Positions 16,427-25,387 are shown, counted from the stretch's first letter. The stretch is 64,000 nt of DNA from Mucilaginibacter celer (GCF_003576455.2 NZ_CP032869.1:6262001-6326000); one strand, 5' to 3'. Notes: generated by a model from the sequence alone, not told the origin. Translations and numbers: made by a program.

Positions 16427-16771
16427 ATGATAAAGTGGTTTGCGTATATTGTCTTGTTATTGATATTTGCACCACGTATATCATCTGCCAACGTTAACAC
16501 TAAGGATATTATGTTAATTGCGCCGGCCGGTAACAAAATGCTGGTTGCGGTGTCGTATCCAAAAGCTTTGGCCGATACAACTACTAAAACTAAAAAGCAG
16601 CAGGAGGATGAAAAGAAAAAGATTAAAGAGATAGCCAAGGCAAAAAAGCAGGCCAAACCGGCTACGGTTGACGACGATGCCGCCACGCCACCCAAACCTA
16701 AACCCAAAAGGCAGCGCCGCCCCGAAGGCATGGAGCGCCCGCCCGAAATACCGAGGAGAAATGGCAATTAA
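16427..16771 (+). CDS. Small secreted lysine/proline-rich protein
   Basis: 114 residues. Signal peptide MIKWFAYIVLLLIFAPRISSA. The mature part starts with a short ordered segment (LIAPAGNKMLVAVSYP), then a charged helix (KKQQEDEKKKIKEIAKAKKQ) and a basic Pro-rich tail (PKPKPKRQRR). No family is recognised. It is first in a unit with an outer-membrane barrel and a two-component pair, with the next gene starting about 25 bases downstream or overlapping slightly. The tail could bind peptidoglycan or lipopolysaccharide; that is speculation. Confidence 0.7.
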   Translation: MIKWFAYIVLLLIFAPRISSANVNTKDIMLIAPAGNKMLVAVSYPKALADTTTKTKKQQEDEKKKIKEIAKAKKQAKPATVDDDAATPPKPKPKRQRRPEGMERPPEIPRRNGN

Positions 16772-16796
16772 ACTGGTTAAACAATCTACCATATTG

Positions 16797-17669
16797 ATGA
16801 GATACCTTTGCTTACTTTTATTTGTAGTTGCAAGCAGTGCTGTTTTCAGCGCCCCGGTTAACCTGCACCTATTTATGGGTAAGCATCAATTAACAGCCGA
16901 TACTGATACCATTATCCGCAAGCGCTCGGTATCTGCCGGGGTGAGCTATGGCAGCGATGTGCTTTTTTTTGGGCGTACAGGGCCGGTAAAATATCCTTTT
17001 GTAACTGCCGATTTGATTTACAACACCAAATCGGGCTTGTTTTTGTATGGTTCGGCTTTTAAGGTTTTGGGATATGCGCCGGTTGATGAGGTTGATGTGG
17101 GCGGAGGATATTTTTATAAGTTTTCGAAAGCTTTTTCGGGCTCGGCAAGTTATACCCGTTTCTTTTTTGCGCGTGATGCAGCTAAGGTTATTAAATCGGC
17201 CTCATCAAATGATATCAACTTTAAAAACTCGTACGATTGGAAATTTCTGAAATCGAGTGTGGTGCTTGATTACCTTTTTGGCAAATCGAACGATTTTTTT
17301 GTTACTGTAAGCCATTCTAAATATTGGGAAAGCAGCTGGAGTATTTTTGATGATCAGGATTATCTATCGTTCAATCCCTCATTCAATTTTATAATGGGTA
17401 CGCAAAACTTTGTGCAGCGTTACTCGCTCGATCATACTTTCAGGGATGAGGCCAGCAATATCTCGGCTCACTATGATCCGCGTTATGCCGCCCGTAACCG
17501 CCGGTTTAATATGCTTAATTACAGCTTTAAAGTACCGGTGGCCTATAATCGACCTCATTATACCTTCGAGTTTTCGTACAAATACTCTATCCCCGTTAAT
17601 GTGGAAGGGGTATTACTTAACCGCCGCGAATCGTTTTATAACCTAACCTTTTACTACGTTTTTTATTAA
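16797..17669 (+). CDS. Outer-membrane beta-barrel protein in two-component operon
   Basis: 290 residues from the ATG at 16797, which gives signal peptide MRYLCLLLFVVASSAVFSA. An in-frame ATG at 16761 overlaps the preceding gene by 11 bases and is also possible. Alternating strands run throughout (SVSAGVSYGSDVLFF, VGGGYFYKFSKAFSGSASY, YTFEFSYKYSIPV) and the protein ends NLTFYYVFY with a terminal aromatic residue. It lies three bases upstream of the response regulator, so it is probably a target or sensor partner of the pair. Ligand unknown. Confidence 0.75.
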   Translation: MRYLCLLLFVVASSAVFSAPVNLHLFMGKHQLTADTDTIIRKRSVSAGVSYGSDVLFFGRTGPVKYPFVTADLIYNTKSGLFLYGSAFKVLGYAPVDEVDVGGGYFYKFSKAFSGSASYTRFFFARDAAKVIKSASSNDINFKNSYDWKFLKSSVVLDYLFGKSNDFFVTVSHSKYWESSWSIFDDQDYLSFNPSFNFIMGTQNFVQRYSLDHTFRDEASNISAHYDPRYAARNRRFNMLNYSFKVPVAYNRPHYTFEFSYKYSIPVNVEGVLLNRRESFYNLTFYYVFY

Positions 17670-17672
17670 TAT

Positions 17673-18356
17673 ATGAATGTTTTAATAATAGAAGACGAAA
17701 CAGCACTGGCCCGCGAACTGGAAATTTTCCTTACCAATTATAATTATGTATGCGAGGTTTGTTTTGACGGCACGTCCGCATCCGAAAAAATTGCCACCAG
17801 TTTGTACGACTTTATTTTGATAGACCTCGGCCTGCCCGATTATGATGGCCTGGATTTGTTACGCGAAGCAAAAAAACACGACCAGGAAGCAGCATGCATT
17901 ATTCTCACTGCCCGTGCCGAGATCAATGACCGCATAAAGGGCCTTGACCTTGGTGCCGATGATTACCTGCCCAAGCCATTTTCACTGCTCGAGCTGCAAA
18001 GCCGCATGCAGGCTATTGTGCGCCGCAAATTTGGCGTAAAAAATAATATTGTTGAACTGGGTGGCTTTTTGATTGATTTAACAGCGCGTACTATATCGTA
18101 CTATAACAGCGTTGTTAATACCATCACCAAAAAAGAATTTGACCTGATTGCCTATTTAATTTTGCATAAAAACCGTACGCTTACCCGTATGCAGCTAAGC
18201 GAACATATTTGGGGCAGCGTTGTAAATAATGATTACGACAGCAATTACATTGATGCCCACATAAAAAACATCCGCAAAAAATTAAATGCCTTTGCCCCGC
18301 CCGATTGGCTGGAAACGGTACGCGGTTTGGGCTACAAAATAAAGATCAACGCCTGA
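17673..18356 (+). CDS. OmpR/PhoB-family response regulator
   Basis: 227 residues. The receiver domain has the acidic pair Glu7/Asp8, phospho-acceptor Asp51 (LIDLGLPDYDG), and Lys101 in LPKPF. A winged-helix DNA-binding domain follows (about 130-225): LTARTISYYNSV, TKKEFDLIAYLILHKNRT, HIWG, VDxHIxxIRKKL-type recognition helix (DAHIKNIRKKL), TVRGLGYK. It lies between the barrel and its kinase with gaps of 3 and 4 bases. Target genes unknown; autoregulation of the operon is likely by analogy. Confidence 0.95.
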   Translation: MNVLIIEDETALARELEIFLTNYNYVCEVCFDGTSASEKIATSLYDFILIDLGLPDYDGLDLLREAKKHDQEAACIILTARAEINDRIKGLDLGADDYLPKPFSLLELQSRMQAIVRRKFGVKNNIVELGGFLIDLTARTISYYNSVVNTITKKEFDLIAYLILHKNRTLTRMQLSEHIWGSVVNNDYDSNYIDAHIKNIRKKLNAFAPPDWLETVRGLGYKIKINA

Positions 18357-18360
18357 GTAT

Positions 18361-19695
18361 TTGAAATTAGGAACAAAACTTACACTTTTTAACGCCATAT
18401 CAAAACTGGTGATTGTGATACTGTTTGTATTGCTGCTACCGGTATTGATTAAAAACATCAGCCGTAACTATGTTGACAGCCAGCTTATCAAACAAAAAAA
18501 CAAACTGCTGCAAATAGTAAAAAGCAAAGGCATTGAAACCTATATTGAAAATGGCGAGAGCTACGGTAGTTACCTACCCTTAAAAGAAGAATACATTAGT
18601 TTGGATGAGGTTGACCCGGATTATTACCTCGATACCATAAAACGCGGCAAGCGCCTTTTTAGCGAGGGCGATACGCTGGAGTACCGTATTCTGAGCCATA
18701 CCTTCAAAATAAAACAAAAAAACTATCTGCTGGAAATAGGCAAAAGCGTTGATACGCTTGATGAAACCAGCGCACCGCTGCAAAACATTGCTTTCCAGGT
18801 ATTGCTGGGCATGATATTGCTTACCGTACTGGCCGACCAGGTATACTCTACCTATGTGCTTAAACCCCTGCGGCTCATTATCAAAACCAAACTGGTAGGA
18901 CAAAAGTTCCCCAATTTTCATTCGTACCGGAAAGTGCGAACCACGACATCGGATTTTCAACACCTGGATATCAGTATCCATAACATGATAGAAACCATTG
19001 CCGACAAATTTCATAAAGAGCGTGAGTTTATCTCCAACGCCTCGCACGAATTGATGACGCCGATCTCCATCCTCCAATCAAAAATTGAAAACATGTTTGA
19101 GGAAGAGGATATTAACGATGATTTGAAAAGCCGCCTGCTGGAAATGCAACGCATCCTGAACAGGCTTAAAAGCATCACCAAAACGCTGCTCCTGATCTCG
19201 CAGATTGAAAACGAACAGTTTTTAAAGGAGGATACTATACAGACGGCCGAACTGTTGCAGGAGGTTTACGATGAAATCTCGATCCGATTGCAGGACAAGG
19301 ATATTAGTTATGACATGACAGTGCCCCATAACTGGCATTTTGTCAATATAAACAAGTTTTTGTTGTTTAACCTGTTTTTCAACCTCATTAACAACGCTAT
19401 CAAATACAATAACGAGGGAGGCAGCATCAACATAACCGGCGTACCAGTGTACGATAAATACGTGATCAGTATTACTGATACCGGCATTGGGATTGATGCC
19501 GATGTTATCCCGCTCATTTTTAACCGCTTTAAAAAATTGCGGCAGGCCCTGCAGCAGGATAGTTTCGGTCTGGGTTTACCTATTGTAAAATCGATAGCCC
19601 TGTTTCATGATATCGAAATTGACGTGTCTTCCGAAAAAGGAAAGGGCACTACTTTTAAATTAATTTTACCGGCCACCCTTATCATAGTGAATTAA
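18361..19695 (+). CDS. Sensor histidine kinase, TTG start
   Basis: 444 residues. It starts with TTG at 18361, four bases after the regulator stop. Two membrane helices (about 12-32 and 143-163) enclose a 110-residue periplasmic sensor domain. The kinase core has the H box ISNASHELMTPI (His229), N box FNLINNAIKYN, G1 DTGIGID, F box FNRFKK and G2 FGLGLPIVKS. The HAMP-like linker after the second helix is short. No in-frame ATG lies close enough upstream to replace TTG without entering the regulator gene. The stimulus is unknown; the barrel gene in the same operon suggests an envelope signal. Confidence 0.93.
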   Translation: MKLGTKLTLFNAISKLVIVILFVLLLPVLIKNISRNYVDSQLIKQKNKLLQIVKSKGIETYIENGESYGSYLPLKEEYISLDEVDPDYYLDTIKRGKRLFSEGDTLEYRILSHTFKIKQKNYLLEIGKSVDTLDETSAPLQNIAFQVLLGMILLTVLADQVYSTYVLKPLRLIIKTKLVGQKFPNFHSYRKVRTTTSDFQHLDISIHNMIETIADKFHKEREFISNASHELMTPISILQSKIENMFEEEDINDDLKSRLLEMQRILNRLKSITKTLLLISQIENEQFLKEDTIQTAELLQEVYDEISIRLQDKDISYDMTVPHNWHFVNINKFLLFNLFFNLINNAIKYNNEGGSINITGVPVYDKYVISITDTGIGIDADVIPLIFNRFKKLRQALQQDSFGLGLPIVKSIALFHDIEIDVSSEKGKGTTFKLILPATLIIVN

Positions 19696-19948
19696 AACAA
19701 AAGCAGGTGTGTCAAATTGCCTTGTAGCAACAATATTACTGTAATAATTGTACTAAAAACCGGTCGGTTAGAATATTCTGCTAAAACCTATTTTTACTTT
19801 CCTGATATTTACTTTACTAATCATTAAAAAAATGTTGCTTGACAGGAGGGCTACTGTCTCTTTAATGATTATAACGGATCAATGCCGCCACGCCACCGCT
19901 TTGGCATCTGCTTTGTAAATGTATTGTACAACATATTATACAAGTACA

Positions 19949-20629
19949 ATGAGAACGTTAAAGATAAAAATAGCTACCCTGGGTGTAGCACTGGCTACCG
20001 TGGGATTATTAGGCTCGGGATGTAATTCGCTAACAAAAACACAAAAAGGAGCGGCAATTGGCGCGGGCGCGGGTGGTACTGTAGGTGCTTTTATTGGTAA
20101 AGCCGCAGGTAACACCGCCTTAGGTGCTATTATTGGTGGTGCCGTTGGCGGTACCGCCGGCGCTTTTATTGGCCGTAATATGGACAGGCAGGCCGCCGAA
20201 ATTAAGCAAACCGTACCAGGTGCTACCGTAACCCGCGAAGGCGAAGGTATTTTGGTAAAATTTGATTCGGGCATTTTGTTCGATACCGATAAATCGGATC
20301 TGAAAGCAGCAGCGCAAACCAACCTGCAAAATCTTGCGGCTTCATTGCAAAAAAATCCGGAAACCAATATTACCATCATTGGTCATACTGATAACACCGG
20401 TTCGGATACCTACAACCAAACACTATCGGTAAAACGTGCCGACGCGGTTAAATCATATTTAATGGCCGGCAACGTAGCTTCATCACGTATGACAGTTACC
20501 GGTAAAGGCGAAAGCGAGCCTATTGCCGATAATACCACAGCTGATGGTCGCGCTCAAAACCGCCGCGTAGAAATTACTATTGTGGCTAATGATAAAATGA
20601 AAGAGCAGGCTAAACAGCAGGCTCAGTAA
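19949..20629 (+). CDS. OmpA-family lipoprotein with glycine-zipper segment
   Basis: 226 residues from the ATG at 19949; the longer frame from 19919 adds residues before the signal peptide. Lipobox LGSGC. Residues about 30-85 form glycine-zipper membrane motifs (GAAIGAGAGGTVGAFIG, repeated as GAIIGGAVGGTAGAFIG). The C-terminal OmpA domain binds peptidoglycan: FDTDKSDL, IIGHTDNTGSDTYN, LSVKRADAV and the final QNRRVEI. The layout matches YiaD-type lipoproteins that tether the outer membrane. A terminator follows, so it is a single-gene unit. Confidence 0.92.
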   Translation: MRTLKIKIATLGVALATVGLLGSGCNSLTKTQKGAAIGAGAGGTVGAFIGKAAGNTALGAIIGGAVGGTAGAFIGRNMDRQAAEIKQTVPGATVTREGEGILVKFDSGILFDTDKSDLKAAAQTNLQNLAASLQKNPETNITIIGHTDNTGSDTYNQTLSVKRADAVKSYLMAGNVASSRMTVTGKGESEPIADNTTADGRAQNRRVEITIVANDKMKEQAKQQAQ

Positions 20630-20662
20630 AATTCTAATAAGATCAGTTAATAGTTTTGAAAG

Positions 20663-20689
20663 TCCCAGGCTTTACGCCAGGGATTTTTT
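20663..20689 (+). terminator. Terminator after OmpA lipoprotein gene
   Basis: TCCCAGGC (20663-20670) and GCCAGGGA (20676-20683) pair with one mismatch around a 5-base loop, followed by T6. Confidence 0.8.
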
Positions 20690-20762
20690 GTTTGTAATGT
20701 ATTTCCGTATATGCGATTCTAACCTTTGTTAATTCAATCTTTCCATCTCCCTTAAAAACAAC

Positions 20763-20793
20763 TTGCAATCAACAAGTTAATCCCTTACTTTTG
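20763..20793 (+). promoter_or_regulatory. Promoter of copper-handling operon, almost leaderless
   Basis: TTG (20763-20765), 20 bases, TACTTTTG (20786-20793), full consensus, ending four bases before the ATG at 20798. Transcription should begin at about the start codon. Confidence 0.7.
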
Positions 20794-20797
20794 TTTT

Positions 20798-21187
20798 ATG
20801 GTAAAAAGGACCGGCGCAATATTACTTACTATGCTGTACACAGTTACGGTATTGGGTTTTGCGCTAAACTTTCATATCTGCGGCGATTATGTGGCCTCGG
20901 TGAAAATTGATTCGCCGGCGGTTAACTGCGGCATGGATAAGGCCGAAGGCAAAATGAAATGCTGCAAGGACAAGCAGGTTGAGGTAAAGGTGAAAGACGC
21001 TCACCAGGCCGAAGCAACCTCGTTCCTTGCTAAAGTGTTTGGCTTTGAATTGCCAAATCTGTCGTTAGATAGCCTTTTCCCGGCATTGCCATCGTCGGTT
21101 TCCGAAAAATTTTATGATCGCGGCCCGCCCGATCCTCCCGTGCAAAGCATCGCCACCTTTATTAAAAATTGCATCTTCCGTATCTGA
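20798..21187 (+). CDS. HYC_CC_PP family protein
   Basis: 129 residues with an N-terminal hydrophobic segment (AILLTMLYTVTVLGFAL) acting as signal or anchor. It carries the three marks that name this Bacteroidota family: HIC at 26-28 (variant of HYC), CC at 55-56, and PP pairs at 110-114 (GPPDPPV). Two more Cys (44, 124) are present. Family members usually precede metal-efflux or heavy-metal-associated genes; here an HMA protein follows. Metal binding through the Cys/His set is inference. It is first in a four-gene operon. Confidence 0.8.
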   Translation: MVKRTGAILLTMLYTVTVLGFALNFHICGDYVASVKIDSPAVNCGMDKAEGKMKCCKDKQVEVKVKDAHQAEATSFLAKVFGFELPNLSLDSLFPALPSSVSEKFYDRGPPDPPVQSIATFIKNCIFRI

Positions 21188-21259
21188 TCTTTTAATTGTT
21201 TAACCCCGATAAACCTTATCCACAGTTTATTCTCAAACAGTTAATTAAAAAAGATCAAC

Positions 21260-21760
21260 ATGAAAGCTCTAAAAATATTTGTCATCATATTCGCCCTGTC
21301 GGTAACCGCGGCAAAAGCCCAATTTACTAAAGCCGAATTACAGGTTAGCGGTTTAACCTGCGCCCTTTGCGCCAAATCAACCGAAAAAGCCCTGCGCACA
21401 TTACCCTTTGTAGGCGAAATTAAAACCGATCTGATCCGTAATACCTATATCATCACTTTTAAAAATGATGTTCCGGTAAACTTCGAGCAGATCAGCAAAA
21501 AAGTACAGGGTTCAGGCTTTTCGGTTAACAGTTTAAAAGCTACCTACAATTTTGCCAACACCAAAGTGGCCGAAAGCAAGTTTACCTACGGCGGCGATAC
21601 CTATCACCTGCTTAATGCCGGCGATAAATCATTTACCGGCGATGTTAATGTAACCGTGGTTGATAACGGTTTCGCACCAAAATCAGTATCCAAAAAATAC
21701 CTGAGCCAGGTTACCGACGCTACACCTGCAAGTGGCAGGGTTTATCATTTAGCTATCTAA
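21260..21760 (+). CDS. Exported HMA (heavy-metal-associated) domain protein
   Basis: 166 residues. Signal peptide MKALKIFVIIFALSVTAAKA. An HMA ferredoxin-like domain follows (about 25-95) with the metal motif GLTCALCAKS (Cys34, Cys37), the typical Cu(I) site; MxCxxC is replaced by LTCALC. The C-terminal 70 residues are an unassigned beta-rich extension. It sits 72 bases after the HYC_CC_PP gene and 26 before a barrel. It probably captures or passes Cu(I) in the periplasm. Confidence 0.85.
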   Translation: MKALKIFVIIFALSVTAAKAQFTKAELQVSGLTCALCAKSTEKALRTLPFVGEIKTDLIRNTYIITFKNDVPVNFEQISKKVQGSGFSVNSLKATYNFANTKVAESKFTYGGDTYHLLNAGDKSFTGDVNVTVVDNGFAPKSVSKKYLSQVTDATPASGRVYHLAI

Positions 21761-21786
21761 GCCTCTTCATTTAAATTTTATTTTTT

Positions 21787-22587
21787 ATGAAGAAGATCTT
21801 ATTGGCTGTTTGCCTTATAGCTATAGCCTGCCCTTTATTCGCGCAGGAACTGTATGTAAATACCGAGCCTGCCAGCAATATGGCCACCAACTCGTTAGGC
21901 CTGCGCCTTGAAAACCAGGGCTACTTTAAACCCGATTTTAAAAACCGCAGCACGTTTGAGGGAATGTATGGCCTTAGCCGGTCGGTAATGGTGCATGGCT
22001 CGTTGTACACTTCAAACTACTACAGCAGCGGGCAGCATTTCGAAGGCGGCAGTGTGTACGCCAAATTTAGGTTTTTATCTGTCGATACCGTACAGCAGCA
22101 CTTTAGGGGGGCTGTATTTGCCAAAGTTTCGAGCATTAACAACCCGATAGTTAACCAGGAAATCACCCTCGAGGGCGATAACAGTGGCTTGCAAAGCGGT
22201 GTTGTGTTTACGCAGCTTTTGCATAAACTGGCGCTTTCGGGTTCGGTGAGTTATCTGCATGCGTTTGATAATCGCGGAGGCTATAGCCTGCCGGATGGGC
22301 AGGCCCGTAACGCGGCTGCTTATACCCTATCGGGTGGATACCTGCTGCTACCGCGCAAGTACCGCGATTACAGCCAAACCAATCTTAACCTGTATGTGGA
22401 ACTGCTGGGTAAAACCAATCCGGGCAAAGGCCAAAGCTATCTCGACGTAGCCCCTGCCGTGCAGTTTATATTCAACAGTACGTTCAGACTCGATTTTTCG
22501 TACCGTACCCCTATTTATAATGATATGGTGCGCAACACTAAAAACATGTACCTCATCAGGCTGGAGTACAATTTGTTTAACCTTTAA
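21787..22587 (+). CDS. Outer-membrane barrel in copper-handling operon
   Basis: 266 residues. Signal peptide MKKILLAVCLIAIACPLFAQ. The remainder is alternating strands (LGLRLENQGYF, VMVHGSLYTSNYY, GGSVYAKFRFL, HKLALSGSVSYLHAF, YTLSGGYLLLP, FRLDFSYRTPIY), ending IRLEYNLFNL. No named family is certain. It is 26 bases after the HMA gene and 13 before the Met-rich barrel, so it is probably part of outer-membrane metal passage. Confidence 0.75.
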   Translation: MKKILLAVCLIAIACPLFAQELYVNTEPASNMATNSLGLRLENQGYFKPDFKNRSTFEGMYGLSRSVMVHGSLYTSNYYSSGQHFEGGSVYAKFRFLSVDTVQQHFRGAVFAKVSSINNPIVNQEITLEGDNSGLQSGVVFTQLLHKLALSGSVSYLHAFDNRGGYSLPDGQARNAAAYTLSGGYLLLPRKYRDYSQTNLNLYVELLGKTNPGKGQSYLDVAPAVQFIFNSTFRLDFSYRTPIYNDMVRNTKNMYLIRLEYNLFNL

Positions 22588-22600
22588 CCCTATATCTGCT

Positions 22601-23992
22601 ATGAAATATACGTTACTGGTTGCTGTGCTGTTGATAAGCACGGCAACCTTCGCCCAGCATCACCATGAAATGAACATGACCGATAGCGCGAAGAAAAACC
22701 TGAACATGAAAAGCACCAAACCCATGATGATGGATGGTATGGATATGGGCGATATGAAAATGGATACCCCCATGCGTCACCACATGATGATGACCAGCCA
22801 GTTCTCGCGCGACTTGCCCATGAACCGCGATGGTTCCGGAACATCATGGGTGCCGGATGAAACGCCGATGTATGCCTACATGATTCACGGTAAAAAATGG
22901 ATGAGTATGGTACATGGCAGTTTTTTTGCCCGCTACAACAACCAGGATTTGTTTAACAACGGCAAACGCGGCGGTAAAAACAAGTTTGATGTACCCAACT
23001 GGCTCATGTTTATGACACAGCGCAAGGTTGGTTCGGGCGGTTTGTTTTCGGTAAATACCATGTTCTCGTTCGATCCTTTTTTGGTGGGCGCCGGCGGCTA
23101 TCCGTTGCTTTATCAAACCGGCGAATCATACCAGGGGCATAAACTGGTTGATAAGCAACACCCGCACGATTTGTTTGCCGAACTGAGCGTGGCCTATACC
23201 CAGCGCGTGGCCAAAGATGCCGACATCTCCCTTTCGGTAGGTTATCCCGGCGAACCGGCTTTGGGGCCACCGGTGTTTATGCACCGGCTTTCGGCCATGA
23301 ATAATCCGGATGCTCCGCTGGGTCACCATTACCAGGATGCAACGCACATTACCTTTGGTGTGGCCACTTTGAGTTTCAGGATTAAAAATGTAAAACTGGA
23401 GGGCTCCATATTTACCGGCCGCGAACCGGATGAGTACCGTTATAATTTTGATAAGGCAAGGTTTGATTCGTACTCGGTACGCTTATCCTGTAACCCATCC
23501 AAAGAATGGGCCCTGCAGGTATCCGATGGCTGGATTCACAGCCCGGAAGAAGCTGAACCGCAGCAAAACGTAAACAGGTTTACCGCATCGGCCATCCATA
23601 CCAAAATGCTGGGCAACAACAGCTATGTGGCAACAACGTTGGTTTACGGGCAAAACCATTATTCGGATAACAAGCGTACACAACCATCGGTATTGCTCGA
23701 AAACACTTTCCAACTCAATAAAACAGCTATTTATGGCCGGTATGAATTTGTACAGAAAGACGCCCACGAGCTCGACCTGGAAGAACAGCTCCCGCTCGAC
23801 CCTAATTTAAATATCAACGCTTTAACGCTGGGTGTTAACCGGATCTTGGGCAGCTTTAAAAGCACCAACGTAACAGGAGGGTTACAGGCTACGCTTAACG
23901 TTTCGCCATCGGCATTAAAACCGCTTTATGGTAGTTCGCCGGTTGGGTTTGAGGTTTATTTAAGGATAACGCCGGCTATGATGAAGATGTAA
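22601..23992 (+). CDS. Met/His-rich outer-membrane protein, copper-resistance type
   Basis: 463 residues from the ATG at 22601 (the frame opening at 22520 lies inside the previous gene). Signal peptide ends ATFAQ. Residues 20-75 contain about 15 Met and 5 His in groups such as MMMDGMDMGDMKMD and MRHHMMM, a Cu(I)/Ag(I)-binding pattern also seen in PcoB/CopB and CusF-like proteins. The rest is a beta barrel of about 16 strands. With the HMA and HYC_CC_PP genes this supports copper efflux or sequestration. Copper specificity is inferred from composition and neighbours. Confidence 0.8.
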   Translation: MKYTLLVAVLLISTATFAQHHHEMNMTDSAKKNLNMKSTKPMMMDGMDMGDMKMDTPMRHHMMMTSQFSRDLPMNRDGSGTSWVPDETPMYAYMIHGKKWMSMVHGSFFARYNNQDLFNNGKRGGKNKFDVPNWLMFMTQRKVGSGGLFSVNTMFSFDPFLVGAGGYPLLYQTGESYQGHKLVDKQHPHDLFAELSVAYTQRVAKDADISLSVGYPGEPALGPPVFMHRLSAMNNPDAPLGHHYQDATHITFGVATLSFRIKNVKLEGSIFTGREPDEYRYNFDKARFDSYSVRLSCNPSKEWALQVSDGWIHSPEEAEPQQNVNRFTASAIHTKMLGNNSYVATTLVYGQNHYSDNKRTQPSVLLENTFQLNKTAIYGRYEFVQKDAHELDLEEQLPLDPNLNINALTLGVNRILGSFKSTNVTGGLQATLNVSPSALKPLYGSSPVGFEVYLRITPAMMKM

Positions 23993-24099
23993 TTTTTTAT
24001 GTAGAGATTCTGTGTTAACATCAAATAATTTTTAGATTTGTTTATTAAGGCGGCACAAGCCAGCCAGATTAGGGCGGTTCATCTTATGATGTCACCGCT

Positions 24100-25146
24100 C
24101 TAACTATTTATAACTACTTTTTCGTTCTCTGTTACTTTGTTCAGGAATTTGGGATCATATTTAATATCAGTTTTCCAAACGATATAGATGAGCCCCAGTA
24201 GCTTTCTTTGTACCGCAACAGCTGCCTTCATCTTAATACCGTGTTTACTTACCAGCCGAATAAATACAGCTTTAAACCGATCGTCATGCCTGATGGCTGC
24301 TAATGCCGGCATATACATGGCTTTACGTAAGTGCCTGTTCCCTCTTTTTGATATTTTGGATTTTCCTTTTACCGATGAGCCGGATTGCTTTTCCTTTACA
24401 TCAAATCCCGCATAGCTTTCGATTTGCTTTTTACTTTTAATCAGGTTAAAGCCATTGGTTTCTGCCATGGTAATTATGGCTGTAAGCTTCCCAACCCCTG
24501 GTATTGTGCTGATATTGTTTATCTTTTCAACCAATTCCTTATCCTTTTTGATTATTTCAGCGAGGTCTGCTTTAATTTCCTTTTCCTGTTCATTGAATAA
24601 CCGGATGCGTTGGTGTAGCCTGGCTATGCTTCTTTCGTTGGGAAACGCTTCTGCATTTTCTGCATGCAGTTGATTTTTAGCTACCGTACGTTCTGCGATT
24701 ATCTGATTCCTTTCGCGTGTCAATTGTTTAAGGTCTCTGAATATTTTTTTTGGTGGTTGCCATAAACTAATCTTCTTTTCCAGTCCAAACTGGCAGATAG
24801 CCTGTGATGCTGTTTTGTCGGTGACCGTTTTTGTTTCGAGTGACTTAGCATAATTGTTGATCTTATTAGGAAGTACAATACTTACTTCATAGCCCAGGCC
24901 TGAAAGATGATACGCTAATTTTTCGTGATAAACGCCCGTTGCTTCCATTACAAACCGGACCTTTACCTGTTTATCCGTATGTTTCTTTATCCATACTTCT
25001 AAAGCAGAAAACCCAGATGGTTTATTGGCAAATGTTTTGAAAGCATAGATATCTGGTTCAATAGAATCATCCATACGTCCAAGAGAAACTACCAACTCTT
25101 TTTGAGCTACATCAATGCCTGCTACCTGTTTTAAAATTTTTGCCAT
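24100..25146 (-). CDS. IS110-family transposase (DEDD recombinase)
   Basis: 348 residues from the ATG at 25146 (a GTG precedes it at 25149). N-terminal RuvC-like DEDD domain: GIDVAQKELVVS (first Asp), VMEATGVYHEKLA (Glu), and TKTVTDKTASQAI in the DxxD region, where the second Asp seems to be Ala. C-terminal Tnp-20 domain: STIPGVGKLTAIITM, YAGFDVKEKQSGSS (with the catalytic Ser region), KISKRGNRHLRKAMYM. Length is normal and no frameshift is seen. The family performs RNA-guided recombination. Confidence 0.95.
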   Translation of the reverse strand: MAKILKQVAGIDVAQKELVVSLGRMDDSIEPDIYAFKTFANKPSGFSALEVWIKKHTDKQVKVRFVMEATGVYHEKLAYHLSGLGYEVSIVLPNKINNYAKSLETKTVTDKTASQAICQFGLEKKISLWQPPKKIFRDLKQLTRERNQIIAERTVAKNQLHAENAEAFPNERSIARLHQRIRLFNEQEKEIKADLAEIIKKDKELVEKINNISTIPGVGKLTAIITMAETNGFNLIKSKKQIESYAGFDVKEKQSGSSVKGKSKISKRGNRHLRKAMYMPALAAIRHDDRFKAVFIRLVSKHGIKMKAAVAVQRKLLGLIYIVWKTDIKYDPKFLNKVTENEKVVINS

Positions 25147-25166
25147 CACTTATTAGGTTTGTATTT

Positions 25167-25349
25167 TCTTAAGTGAACAACCTTTCTTCGTCTTGTCTCC
25201 TGGTCGGATATCCTGAATATACAGACCTGCTGTATTCCTTACATTCTGTTCAGACTCTAAAAGGTAAAAAGAATGAGGCCTGATCTCTACATGTACATAC
25301 TATAAAAGTTGTTTAGACGCGACCCAACTCTCATTCTTTTCACTTAAGA
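25167..25349 (-). ncRNA. Putative IS110 bridge RNA region
   Basis: The non-coding DNA directly upstream of the transposase start has two perfect 11-bp inverted repeats. The outer one is TCTTAAGTGAA at 25167-25177 with TTCACTTAAGA at 25339-25349; the inner one is AAAAGAATGAG at 25267-25277 with CTCATTCTTTT at 25330-25340. They bound a span of 183 bases. IS110-group elements encode a structured bridge RNA of about this size in this end. No homologue was compared, so the RNA is an inference from position and folding. Confidence 0.5.
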
Positions 25350-25387
25350 TTTCTAATTTATTCCCTTTTTTATTTGATGACAAACAT

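Noticed and set aside
15313..19695. Single operon including the ApbE-like gene and the two-component genes
   Set aside because: A good terminator at 16303-16343 separates them.
22075..22641. Minus-strand frames antisense to the copper operon
   Set aside because: Shadow frames; basic, composition-biased translations and no promoter.
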